Made by a program: the position numbers and the translations under genes | In this document: positions 34,160 through 41,644 of the stretch, one piece after another | Numbering within the stretch: position 1 is the stretch's first letter | Layout: every line of letters begins with the position of its first letter | Notes under the pieces: generated by a model | The model's database searches: none | The model's input: the letters and a program-made list of their open reading frames with translations, nothing else | Told to the model about the DNA's origin: nothing | Assembly: GCA_964363305.1 (NCBI GenBank) | Contig: CAYIHX010000031.1 | Coordinates: forward strand, 1 to 46,831 | Direction: 5' to 3' | DNA from: CAYIHX01 sp964363305 | GTDB taxonomy: Bacteria; Bdellovibrionota; UBA1018 | Length of the DNA stretch: 46,831 nt

Positions 34160-35716
34160 ATGACCCAGTTCAACTATTCCGCTCCCGAGTTCGTCCTTTC
34201 CGGCTCCTCCGCTTCTCCCGCGCGCGACATGCCATCGGTTCTCTTTGTACTGAAGAACCACCGCGCAGGCCCGGAATGGGAAAAATCCCTGCCAAAACAC
34301 CTCGCCGACCACGCCGCCTGGAAAGGCGACCTCGGCGCACGGCTTTCTCTGCACGGCCATGATGCGCCGCATATTTTTTTCGGCCTCGGAGAGTTTCAAG
34401 CCCTCGATGCGCAAGAAGCCTCTGAACATGCGGAGGCTTTCGGCCGATACCTCCTTCAGCAACAGATCGAAACCGCGCGGCTTTTTTTTCCTGCCCCCCT
34501 CCTTGCGACCGAGAGCCTGCCCCTGTTGATGGGAATTCTCAAAGGACTCGGTCTCGCAAATTTCAAGATCACCGAGTTCCGGACCAAAAATGAGCCGGGC
34601 CCGCGACTTCGAAAACTAGAGATAGCGCTCCCAGCGGGTTCCGCACTCTCAGAAGCACACCTGGCCATTCTGCGCGCCACGATTCAGGGTGTGACCTTCG
34701 CTCGGCATCTGATCGAGCTCCCGGCTCACGACGGCGGCCCCTCGGACATCGCGGCCCGCTTCAAGGCCTCCATCGACCCGAAGATCATTCACCTGGAGAT
34801 CTGGGATGAGAAGCGAATCGCGAAAGAGAAAATGGGACTCCTTCTCGCGGTCGGGCGCGGCTCAGAGCATCCCCCTCGCTTCCTCGTCGCTCGCTACGGC
34901 AAGGAATACGCGGGAAAGAAACCTACGCTCGCACTCGTCGGCAAAGGCGTCACCTTCGATACCGGAGGAATCAATCTCAAGACCGGTGAGTGGCGCGGCC
35001 TCGTGGAGATGAAAAAAGATATGGGCGGCGCGGCGGCTGTTCTGGGGACGATGCTCGTCCTGCAGAAACTCAAACCGAAGGTTTCGGTCATCGGCATCAC
35101 GCCGCTCACGTACAACTGCATCGATGCGAAGGCGACCTTACCCAGTGACGTGGCGATGAGCCGTGCAGGCAAGACCGTCGAAATCCTCAATACCGACGCC
35201 GAAGGTCGCCTCATTCTCGCCGACGCTCTCGACTATGCGGTTGAGCAAAAGCCCGACTACCTGGTCGACATCGCCACGCTGACCGGCGCTTGCGTCGTAG
35301 CCCTAGGCAATCACCTGACCGGCTGCTTTTCGAATCACAAAGAGTTTCAAGCGCAGCTCATGAAGACTTCCGGCGACGCAGGCGAGCCCACCTGGCCTCT
35401 CCCCGTGAGCGCGCGCTATGGCGCGGAGCTCAAGAGCGAAATCGCCGATCTGGCGAACATGGGCAAAGCCCGCGACGGGGGTGCCTCGCTAGCGGCCGCG
35501 TTTCTCCAGAAATTCGTGGCCGAAACTCCCTGGGTGCACCTCGATATCGCGGGTACGGTCGACCTCGGCGCTCCGGCGCGGGAGGGCGCCCAGACCGTCG
35601 GCGCAGGCCGGATGGTGCACACGCTCTCCGCGTTCGCGCTCAAGCTGGCTCAGGGGGAGGTCGGCTTCCCGACTTCGTCATCGCCCTCGCCATCGCTGAA
35701 AAAGCAGAAAAAATAA
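34160..35716 (+). CDS. M17 leucyl aminopeptidase (second of two)
   Basis: The 518-residue protein is a typical PepA/LAP enzyme. The catalytic motifs are complete: GKGVTFDTGGINLK with K262 and D267, VEMKKDMGGAA (metal-binding Asp), and NTDAEGRL. The C-terminal NLANMGKARDGGASLAAAFLQKF region is also canonical. The last dozen residues are Ser/Pro/Lys-rich. It should trim N-terminal Leu and other residues from peptides in the cytosol; the two M17 genes in one window suggest different substrate ranges, since the earlier one is more divergent. Coding in a single gene with no obvious operon partners. Confidence 0.94.
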   Translation: MTQFNYSAPEFVLSGSSASPARDMPSVLFVLKNHRAGPEWEKSLPKHLADHAAWKGDLGARLSLHGHDAPHIFFGLGEFQALDAQEASEHAEAFGRYLLQQQIETARLFFPAPLLATESLPLLMGILKGLGLANFKITEFRTKNEPGPRLRKLEIALPAGSALSEAHLAILRATIQGVTFARHLIELPAHDGGPSDIAARFKASIDPKIIHLEIWDEKRIAKEKMGLLLAVGRGSEHPPRFLVARYGKEYAGKKPTLALVGKGVTFDTGGINLKTGEWRGLVEMKKDMGGAAAVLGTMLVLQKLKPKVSVIGITPLTYNCIDAKATLPSDVAMSRAGKTVEILNTDAEGRLILADALDYAVEQKPDYLVDIATLTGACVVALGNHLTGCFSNHKEFQAQLMKTSGDAGEPTWPLPVSARYGAELKSEIADLANMGKARDGGASLAAAFLQKFVAETPWVHLDIAGTVDLGAPAREGAQTVGAGRMVHTLSAFALKLAQGEVGFPTSSSPSPSLKKQKK

Positions 35717-35730
35717 CGTCAATTGACCGA

Positions 35731-38133
35731 TTAAGGTGGACGAATAAACACCGGACTCGTCCAGACCGCCTCCACCGGGGCCAACCTTCCTTTCTCGGTG
35801 GCGCGCAGAAAATAGCTGGTCTCCCGGTCCGCTGGCAGATCTTCAACCTTGATCTGCCCTTGTGCATCGCGCGCGCCATCTTTCACCGGGAACACTTTCC
35901 ACAGCTCGCCGTTTCGGAACAGCTCCACCTTCACGAGCGTGTGGGTTCCGTGCACCTCGTACTCCAGCCGATGGTGAGCACCGGCGGCGACCTGCTCGCC
36001 CTGCCACGCCTGACTCCACTTCAAAAAAGCGCGCATGCGAGGGCCCGAGGTGCCAAACGTGCGACGCTCATAGAGCGCATGCCACAAGGTCGCACGATCG
36101 GCAGCCTTCGCGATCACGCCCGTCACGGCATGGGCCCAGGGATCGCGATGCCGGGCAACTCCGTGATGATAGATCAGGCCGTGCCCGTCCGTGCCCGCGA
36201 TGAAGCCAAAATGGAGACCCCGCTTCAACCCATCCACCGCGAACATCCCACTCATCTCGCCCCGCGACTCGATCGGTCCGTTGGGTTCATCCGAGGCGCC
36301 ATGCGCCGACACCACCTCGACCTGTCGCTGAATGGCATCGTCGTGATTCTCCCAGTCCGTTCCCGTCCAGGTGGTGTGATGCGGCACCGCGAAAGCCTTC
36401 TCGCCTTTCAGCGCGGCAAAAAGCTTCTGTGTATCGCCATGACCATTGCCGGTCGTGTAGACTTCTTCCGGGCCATGCCCCTCGAAGTAGACATTGCGAT
36501 GGCCGGAGCCCTTAGGGAGAAGCGGCGTGGTCCATTCATAGGCGTGCAGCGTGGTGAAACCGCTCAGGCGACCAAAGACATCCGTCAGCCAAGAAATTTC
36601 TGCATACTCGGACGGCAACATCCGACTTCCACCGACCGTGTCGTGATCGGTCAGTGTGGCAAAGTCGAGACCGCGCACGAACGCCCGCGCGATCACTTCG
36701 TCGGCCGTGCCTGTGGCGTCCGAAATCGCCGAGTGCATGTGCACGTCGCCAAAATAAACCGCGTATTTTTCCTTCCCCGGAGCCGGCGGTGGCCGCGGAC
36801 GACGTGGTGGTTTTCCAGGCACAAATTTCAAGGGCTTAAGCGCGCCGAGGGTTGTCCATCGAGGAGCTTTCATCTTAGGAAGATCCGGAAGTTCGATTCG
36901 TTCAAAAACGACTTCCCGGGCGGCGCGCCGAACGACGTACAACACCCCGGCCGGAGAAAAAGCGAGCTGCGCCTGGATGCCACGGGCGCTCCAACCCGCG
37001 AGCGTTAAATCCCAGGTGATGATCTGCTCGCCCTCGAGCCGATGCAGATAGAAACCCTGAGACGGGCGCGTGGCCCAAACGAGCCCCTTCTTGGCATGAT
37101 AAGCGGCTACCGGAAATTCGCTGCCCTGCATCTCCCCGCGAGACTCCTGCTCCTCGAGTTCGTTTTTCAGTTTCGCCCGCTCAAACTGCCCAGTGCTCGA
37201 ATCAAAACGCAACACCTGCGAATGCTTCACGAGCGAGTGCCCCTGCGTCGAATGATAAACGAGCGCCGCCGAGCTCGAACCGGTCGACAGCCATGTCGGC
37301 GCGGCCTGGATTCCCTCACCGAGATCGATCGGGCTCACTGCGCTTACCTGTCCCTTCATGCTCACCCGTGCAAACCAGAGATCATAGTTCGGATCGTCGC
37401 CCGCACTCGGCGCGCGATCCATGAACCGATCCCACACCAGCTCCCAACCGTCCTTCACCGCACGAACGGACGGACGCCGATCGAAAGCCAAGGGCTGCAC
37501 CGGGCGCGGCTGGCTCTGCGCGCGTCCTTCGGGCGAGTAAATTCGATAATCGATTGCGCTCTCGAAACGCTGGGACGCCTCGCTTTCCCATGCGATCAAG
37601 AAGCGCCCGCTCTCATGAACCGAAACTTCAGGGTCACAATTTCGCCCGGAGCCACGACTCACCTCTTCGGGCGGCCCCAGCTCCGGGCGTAACCTCCGCA
37701 GGTAGATTTTGCGCCCATGCTCCCCGCGCTCAGGAAATGAATCGAGCCCACACCAAACAGCCCACAACGAATCAGCCGAAGAACGAAAGAGCCGAGGATG
37801 CCACGCTCGAGGCCCCTCCGACAAAACTTGGGACGCCCCGAAAACCCCATCCGTCCACTCTCTATACAGCAGCTTCTCGCGATGAGCATCGGCATCAAAT
37901 TGTACCCAGGCGAGCGCCACGCTTCGTTCGCTCAGAACCGCCAAAGTCGGCGACTCATTCAGAATCCCCGGAGCCACTGCCTCGGGGATCTGCCTCAACC
38001 AACCGTGGGTCGCTTTTCCGGGCGTCAGCTTCAGCGACTGAGCGAACGACTCAGGGGGCGGGAGAAGGAGAAGGGCGAGCGCCGTGAGTGGCCTTACGAA
38101 AATCACGAACGGTTTCCAGAATGATCCGATCAT
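35731..38133 (-). CDS. Exported CehA/McbA-type PHP metallo-hydrolase (DUF3604-like)
   Basis: The 800-residue protein has a signal peptide (about 1-32, ending SFAQ). Residues about 50-445 form a long repetitive beta region, probably a propeller-like domain with repeated VSVHESGRFLIAWE-like strands. The catalytic PHP domain starts at 458 with FGDVHMHS (D463, H465, H467) and DFATLTDHDT, and continues with EWTTPLLPKGSGHRNVYFEGH; the HxH and TDHD pairs bind the metals. The C-terminus has an Ig-like or barrel segment (about 700-800). CehA-type enzymes hydrolyse phosphate or carbamate esters; the substrate here is unknown. Its 5' end overlaps the 3' end of the upstream peroxiredoxin gene by 83 bp, in another frame. 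Confidence 0.87.
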   Translation of the reverse strand: MIGSFWKPFVIFVRPLTALALLLLPPPESFAQSLKLTPGKATHGWLRQIPEAVAPGILNESPTLAVLSERSVALAWVQFDADAHREKLLYREWTDGVFGASQVLSEGPRAWHPRLFRSSADSLWAVWCGLDSFPERGEHGRKIYLRRLRPELGPPEEVSRGSGRNCDPEVSVHESGRFLIAWESEASQRFESAIDYRIYSPEGRAQSQPRPVQPLAFDRRPSVRAVKDGWELVWDRFMDRAPSAGDDPNYDLWFARVSMKGQVSAVSPIDLGEGIQAAPTWLSTGSSSAALVYHSTQGHSLVKHSQVLRFDSSTGQFERAKLKNELEEQESRGEMQGSEFPVAAYHAKKGLVWATRPSQGFYLHRLEGEQIITWDLTLAGWSARGIQAQLAFSPAGVLYVVRRAAREVVFERIELPDLPKMKAPRWTTLGALKPLKFVPGKPPRRPRPPPAPGKEKYAVYFGDVHMHSAISDATGTADEVIARAFVRGLDFATLTDHDTVGGSRMLPSEYAEISWLTDVFGRLSGFTTLHAYEWTTPLLPKGSGHRNVYFEGHGPEEVYTTGNGHGDTQKLFAALKGEKAFAVPHHTTWTGTDWENHDDAIQRQVEVVSAHGASDEPNGPIESRGEMSGMFAVDGLKRGLHFGFIAGTDGHGLIYHHGVARHRDPWAHAVTGVIAKAADRATLWHALYERRTFGTSGPRMRAFLKWSQAWQGEQVAAGAHHRLEYEVHGTHTLVKVELFRNGELWKVFPVKDGARDAQGQIKVEDLPADRETSYFLRATEKGRLAPVEAVWTSPVFIRPP

Positions 38134-38650
38134 GACTCTCAGGGTTCACCGTCTCGAAGAATCTGGCAACCGTTCCGTCAGGAGAAATGAGCACGCTCTG
38201 ACGTTTGTAAATTCCGATCAGAGGAATCGACGAAACCCCGAAGGTTTTTCCGAGCCCCCCCTTCTCGTCCGTCAGGAGATCAAACGGCAGATGATACTTG
38301 GCTTTGAAATCACGATGACTTTCTGCGTCTTGCTTGGAAACGCCGAAGATCACGATCCCTTCATCGCGGAATTTTTTATAATTATCTCGCAGAGCGCAAG
38401 CCTGCTTCGTGCAGCCTGGCGTGTCGTCCTTGGGATAGAAATAAAGGAGCAGCCATTGGCCGTGATACGAGTTCAGGCTTACTTCCTGGCCGTTTTGGTT
38501 ATGGGCCACGAGATCAGAGGGAATCCGCGTGCCGGCGTCGATACCGGCAAAAGTGAGGGTCTGACTTCCCAGTCCCACCGCGACCAGCAGCATGAATACC
38601 AGGAGGAGGCAGGAGATCATCCCGACGCGCCACGTCTGAGCTTTTACCAT
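38051..38650 (-). CDS. BCP-type peroxiredoxin with N-terminal membrane anchor
   Basis: The 199-residue protein has an N-terminal hydrophobic segment (about 10-30) not found in cytosolic BCP, so it is exported or anchored. The thioredoxin-fold body carries YPKDDTPGCTKQAC, with the peroxidatic C80 and resolving C85 five residues later, and a conserved Arg further on. Atypical two-Cys BCP enzymes reduce peroxides with thioredoxin. The last residues (RPSPSPAP) lie within the 83-bp overlap with the CehA-like gene and are likely a disordered tail. Both genes share the minus strand and probably a transcript. Confidence 0.9.
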   Translation of the reverse strand: MVKAQTWRVGMISCLLLVFMLLVAVGLGSQTLTFAGIDAGTRIPSDLVAHNQNGQEVSLNSYHGQWLLLYFYPKDDTPGCTKQACALRDNYKKFRDEGIVIFGVSKQDAESHRDFKAKYHLPFDLLTDEKGGLGKTFGVSSIPLIGIYKRQSVLISPDGTVARFFETVNPESHDRIILETVRDFRKATHGARPSPSPAP

Positions 38651-38708
38651 GGTTTTCAGGTTTGAGGCCCCTCGATCTGAAAGTCAAGACTCGCAGCGAC
38701 GCGATCCC

Positions 38709-38723
38709 GCATCCTTTGACTTT
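38709..38723 (+). promoter_or_regulatory. 15-bp motif GCATCCTTTGACTTT, first copy
   Basis: The motif lies 31 bp before the start at 38755 and recurs, identical, at 39216-39230, 27 bp before the start at 39258. It contains TTGACT, the sigma70-type -35 consensus. The placement ahead of two consecutive small genes suggests a duplicated promoter or operator element. A matching -10 is not evident. Confidence 0.5.
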
Positions 38724-38754
38724 CTTCGAGCACGGTGGTGAACAGGGAATCGTG

Positions 38755-39207
38755 ATGAGAAACCTCCTGATCGTTTTTTGCCTCGGCGTCGGTATGGGGC
38801 TTTTCGGCGCTCAGTGGCTGCAAACCCCTCGTTTCGCTGAACGCGTTCGCCACGACGGTGTCACCCTGAAGCGCGAAGAGCTACTGCACCTTCAACGCGC
38901 CATTGAAATGCTCGGCTTGGAGAAGGCCCCCGAGCGGTATACCCGGTATGAATCCGACTCCGGCACTTTCGCGTTTGAATGCCCGACTGCGGCGGAATGC
39001 AATCTCTTCGTGCTGGCGCGGGATGCGGCCGTCCATGAAAAATTCCGAAGCGGGCAGGCCGCGCCGACCCGCGCGCTCATGCACCAGATTTACCCACGAG
39101 TCGAGATGAACACGGTACTCCAAGAGGCGAAACCAATCCCCACTCCCGCCTCGGGCATCTATCAACAGCTCGAAATCAAGAAGGTCGAGGCCATCAGCGC
39201 CCCGTAG
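38755..39207 (+). CDS. Small exported or anchored protein of unknown function
   Basis: The start at 38755 gives 150 residues with an N-terminal hydrophobic helix (MRNLLIVFCLGVGMGLFGAQW); an AGGGAA stretch lies just upstream, and an upstream reading of 31 more codons has no such support. The mature part is charged and helical (LKREELLHLQRAIEMLGLEKAP), then has two Cys (C-PTAAE-C) in a strand-rich section, and a Pro-rich C-terminus. No family was recognised. The gene shares an upstream 15-bp motif with the next gene. Confidence 0.6.
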   Translation: MRNLLIVFCLGVGMGLFGAQWLQTPRFAERVRHDGVTLKREELLHLQRAIEMLGLEKAPERYTRYESDSGTFAFECPTAAECNLFVLARDAAVHEKFRSGQAAPTRALMHQIYPRVEMNTVLQEAKPIPTPASGIYQQLEIKKVEAISAP

Positions 39208-39215
39208 GGTCGCGT

Positions 39216-39230
39216 GCATCCTTTGACTTT
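39216..39230 (+). promoter_or_regulatory. 15-bp motif GCATCCTTTGACTTT, second copy
   Basis: Identical to 38709-38723 and lying at a very similar distance before the CPXCG gene start. See the first copy for the -35-like content. The surrounding bases differ, so the identity is confined to the motif and three to four bases after it. Confidence 0.5.
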
Positions 39231-39257
39231 TTTCTCCCCTCGCCCGATCCTTTCTCC

Positions 39258-39473
39258 ATGCACAGCGGCGAACAAGAAGAACATTTTATCCGCTGCCCCT
39301 TTTGCGGCGAATCGAACACCGTCTTCGTCGACCCTTCGGTGCCCGACACCTCCTACACGGAAGACTGCACGGTCTGCTGTCGACCCATTTTATTTCACGT
39401 CTCCCACGACGCCCCTGAAAGCACGGAACCCCGTCCACGAGCCCACCTCTGGGTGGAAAGGGAATCGGGATGA
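39258..39473 (+). CDS. CPXCG-motif cysteine-rich small protein
   Basis: The 71-residue protein has two zinc-knuckle-like pairs: IRCPFCGE near the N-terminus (C13, C16) and DCTVCCRP (C37, C40, C41) after a Val/Asp-rich linker. The CPxCG and CxxC arrangement is that of the widespread CPXCG-motif family of small proteins whose function is unknown. It likely binds one zinc ion. The TGA stop overlaps the ATG of a downstream 37-codon frame. A protein with this pattern may interact with RNA polymerase or nucleic acid, but this is not shown. Confidence 0.85.
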   Translation: MHSGEQEEHFIRCPFCGESNTVFVDPSVPDTSYTEDCTVCCRPILFHVSHDAPESTEPRPRAHLWVERESG

Positions 39474-39583
39474 TACTTTGTCCCTCAAGTGCGTTGGACC
39501 CGCTGGAGCGGATTTCTCCGAAGAGTATGGAAGGGCAAGGCAAATTGACTGAGGATAATGTGACCCGATACATCAGAAAGTAA
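39470..39583 (+). pseudogene. 37-aa frame resembling an Ffh/SRP N-domain fragment
   Basis: The ATG at 39470 overlaps the CPXCG stop (ATGA). The predicted peptide contains GQGKLTEDNV, which matches the conserved start of the Ffh N-domain (xGKLTEDNVxxxxRxVR), then a Tyr-Ile-Arg-Lys ending at the stop. In another frame after the stop, RR-S-S-L-I-K and a later KQLKK pattern could continue it, as if frameshifted. It may be a decayed copy or chance. No other Ffh-like sequence follows. Confidence 0.3.
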
Positions 39584-39660
39584 GGCGATCATCACTTATA
39601 AAGGGGGCCTACATTAAACAGCTCAAGAAGGGCCGGATCATTCTAACGATGGTATCTCGC

Positions 39661-40512
39661 TTACTTCGTCCAGCGCGAGGCCCGAAAGAGGGAAGCTGAG
39701 TTCTTACTAATCACCAACTTTGGAAGCTTCTGACGAAGACGACGAATGGACTCTTCGGAAACCGGATTACCACTGATACCCAAGTACTCGAGAGCCTCCA
39801 GTTCTCCGAGGGCCTCAACGTCTTTAATCTGATTACCTGCGAGCTGCAGGAAGCGTAGATTTCGAAAGGCGAGAATGGGCGTTAGGTCCGCAATTTCATT
39901 GTACGCAAAGTCAAGTGCCCAGACGTCCCTCATGCTCTCCTCACGGAGAAAATCCACTGAACCCAGAGAGGCTCCTCGAATCTCAAGGGTCCTGAGTTTC
40001 GTGAGTTCGCGAACAAACAAGTAGTTCAATCGATCGGTCTTCGGTTCGCTGAACTCGAGCGTCTCTAGATTCTTGAGTGTACCAAGCTCTTTGACGCTCT
40101 CACCCTCGAAGTCAGTGATCACCAATCGTCTCAGCCTTGAATTCCCCGTCAGTCCGTCAAGGCCGCGTAGGCGAGAGAAAGTGAGATCGACCCCTTTCAA
40201 CTCTGAAGCATGGCGAAGCAGCGAGGCGTCGGGCAAATAGTGAACCACATCCATCTTGGCCATAGAGAAAGGCAGCGAATCAGTCGAGAAAACCTTTAGA
40301 CCCTGTAAGGCATCAAAGGCACTGGCGCAGTCGGTAGCTCCATATCTCCTCATCAAAACTTCAATAACGAAAAATTTGGGGTTATCGGTGATCAGGCCAG
40401 CCTCGCAAACCGACGCGAAGTCTGACGGAAGAGTCGTCTTCTGGAATGCATGAGCAGACGTAAAGGCCACAAAAAAGGACAACGCGTACGCAACAAACAT
40501 AGAGTGCCTCAT
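39661..40512 (-). CDS. Secreted LRR protein, second of a tandem pair
   Basis: The 283-residue product has a signal peptide (1-22, ending AHA) and a short head with two conserved Cys (VCEAG and DCASAF). It is followed by LRR units with L-x-x-L-x-L spacing, for example LKNLETLEFS, LTKLRTLEIRG, and terminal LEALEYLGISGNPVSEESIRRLRQKLPKL. The LRR part forms a curved solenoid that usually binds protein. It begins one base after the stop of its paralogue, with which it shares the head and tail, so it arose by tandem duplication. Local base composition is AT-richer than in neighbouring genes. Surface or prey interaction is plausible but not shown. Confidence 0.88.
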   Translation of the reverse strand: MRHSMFVAYALSFFVAFTSAHAFQKTTLPSDFASVCEAGLITDNPKFFVIEVLMRRYGATDCASAFDALQGLKVFSTDSLPFSMAKMDVVHYLPDASLLRHASELKGVDLTFSRLRGLDGLTGNSRLRRLVITDFEGESVKELGTLKNLETLEFSEPKTDRLNYLFVRELTKLRTLEIRGASLGSVDFLREESMRDVWALDFAYNEIADLTPILAFRNLRFLQLAGNQIKDVEALGELEALEYLGISGNPVSEESIRRLRQKLPKLVISKNSASLFRASRWTK

Positions 40513-41310
40513 TTAGAAGAAGATGTGAGTGTTCGGGAGTTGTCGACGAAGGTTTTCCACCTGGGTCCTCTCCAATGGGTTTCCATTCAGATATAAACTT
40601 TTGAGCTGTTGAAGTTTCTCTAATCCGTCGGTCGATTTGATGTTATTTCCTGAGAGATCGAGTTCGGCGAGCTTTGGCAAATCGAAACCAGGCCAGACGA
40701 TCAAATCGAGGTCTTTTAAAACCAGCCTCGTAAGCCGTTTGAGCTTCGAAAGAAAGTTCAGATCCTGCACAGTCCAGTTGGAAACAGCCAGTTTCTCCAT
40801 CTGAGACATTTTTCCGAGAGCACTAAGTTCCGGCAACGGCAGACGAGGAGCTTCGCTATTGAAGAGCACCAAACTACTCAGCTGCGATAACGATGAGATC
40901 TCTTCGATCTCCTCCTCGAGGGGGACACGATGGTTGATCTCCAGCAGCTGTAGCCCCTTCATTCGCCCCACTCCGCGGAGTGAAACCACCTGCGGTCCGA
41001 CATCCAGGACCTGCAAGAAATCCAGGTCCCAGATCGCGTCGAGATGAGTAATGTGAGGTGCTTTGTAAAGGATCAGGGATCCTACGGACTCTTTCTCAAG
41101 TTCCGATAGGGCATCCCGGCAGTTGTCAATTCGCTGTCCGAAGTTCGTTGCCATTGAAGTGGCGTAGGTGACCAAGGCAAAGCCGGGATTGTCCCGCGCA
41201 AATCCTTTTTTGCAAACCTCGATGAAGGAATGTTCCGCGAATGCTGGTACGCTATTCAAAAAAAACAGAACAACGATGCCCAATGGTGTCTGTCGATGGA
41301 GGGTACGCAT
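40513..41310 (-). CDS. Secreted LRR protein, first of a tandem pair
   Basis: The 265-residue product has a signal peptide (1-25, ending AFA), the same kind of head as its neighbour (VCKKGFARDNPGF and DNCRDALSEL), and about five LRR units, ending LQQLKSLYLNGNPLERTQVENLRRQLPN. The Asn in LxLxGNP is typical of bacterial LRRs of the SDS22/internalin-like kind. The reading frame ends exactly where the next gene's ATG begins (40513/40512), so translation of the second may depend on the first. No catalytic domain. The 5' flank (41311-41640) has no recognisable gene. Confidence 0.88.
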   Translation of the reverse strand: MRTLHRQTPLGIVVLFFLNSVPAFAEHSFIEVCKKGFARDNPGFALVTYATSMATNFGQRIDNCRDALSELEKESVGSLILYKAPHITHLDAIWDLDFLQVLDVGPQVVSLRGVGRMKGLQLLEINHRVPLEEEIEEISSLSQLSSLVLFNSEAPRLPLPELSALGKMSQMEKLAVSNWTVQDLNFLSKLKRLTRLVLKDLDLIVWPGFDLPKLAELDLSGNNIKSTDGLEKLQQLKSLYLNGNPLERTQVENLRRQLPNTHIFF

Positions 41311-41640
41311 GCCACAAAGCTGTCAGTGGATTTTTTGAAAGTCAAGTGATGGCATGCCTGGGGATATCAGGGTTCAGGCGATCAAGGCGAATGTCTCCAA
41401 ACTGACCAAGGATGGTATCGATGCCGTCACACATTCCATCCTCGAATGGTTAAGTACGGTGCGTATGAAAAACAGGACCGGAGCAAGGCTCACTCACAAC
41501 TCCGTGGCCAATCAAAGCTAAGGCCGATCCAAACGCGGCGCCGAACAGCTCATTCTTGTTCGCGCGAGGCGAGGAGATTTGCAGGGTGACGCTGCGTCGA
41601 GCGGGATTGGCAAACAGGTATTTCGAGCGAACTTGCCCCC
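41311..41640. other. Gap between LRR island and NagZ gene, no confident gene
   Basis: This 330-bp stretch contains only weak frames: a plus-strand one at 41354-41521 (55 codons, MPGDIR start, no ribosome site, not recognised) and the minus-strand frame 41450-41644 listed separately. No inverted repeat, transposon end or promoter was convincing. The DNA is lower in GC than the NagZ gene. It probably holds the promoter of the LRR pair and possibly remnants of transferred DNA. Confidence 0.5.
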
Positions 41641-41644
41641 TCAC
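41450..41644 (-). CDS. Possible 64-aa protein coupled to the NagZ gene, doubtful
   Basis: A GTG start at 41644 overlaps the NagZ stop by 4 bp (GTGA). The frame has a basic start, a short Ala/Gly-rich stretch (LFGAAFGSALALIGHGVV) and then a Cys/His/Arg tail. No family was recognised, and no matching ribosome site was found. The overlap is the only support. Confidence 0.2.
   Translation of the reverse strand: MRGQVRSKYLFANPARRSVTLQISSPRANKNELFGAAFGSALALIGHGVVSEPCSGPVFHTHRT

Noticed and set aside
35290..37008. 572-codon plus-strand frame over the aminopeptidase end and the CehA-like gene
   Set aside because: Its path crosses conserved LAP and PHP motifs in other frames; the predicted peptide is Arg/His/Pro-rich as in shadow frames of GC-rich DNA.
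39216..39257. Complete -35/-10 promoter at the second GCATCCTTTGACTTT copy
   Set aside because: The TTGACT hexamer is good but no TATAAT-like box stands 16-18 bp downstream; the motif is kept only as a shared element.
41354..41521. 55-codon plus-strand frame between LRR and NagZ genes
   Set aside because: No ribosome site and no recognised family; a KLTKD run recalls the Ffh-like scrap at 39470 but the similarity is too short to keep.
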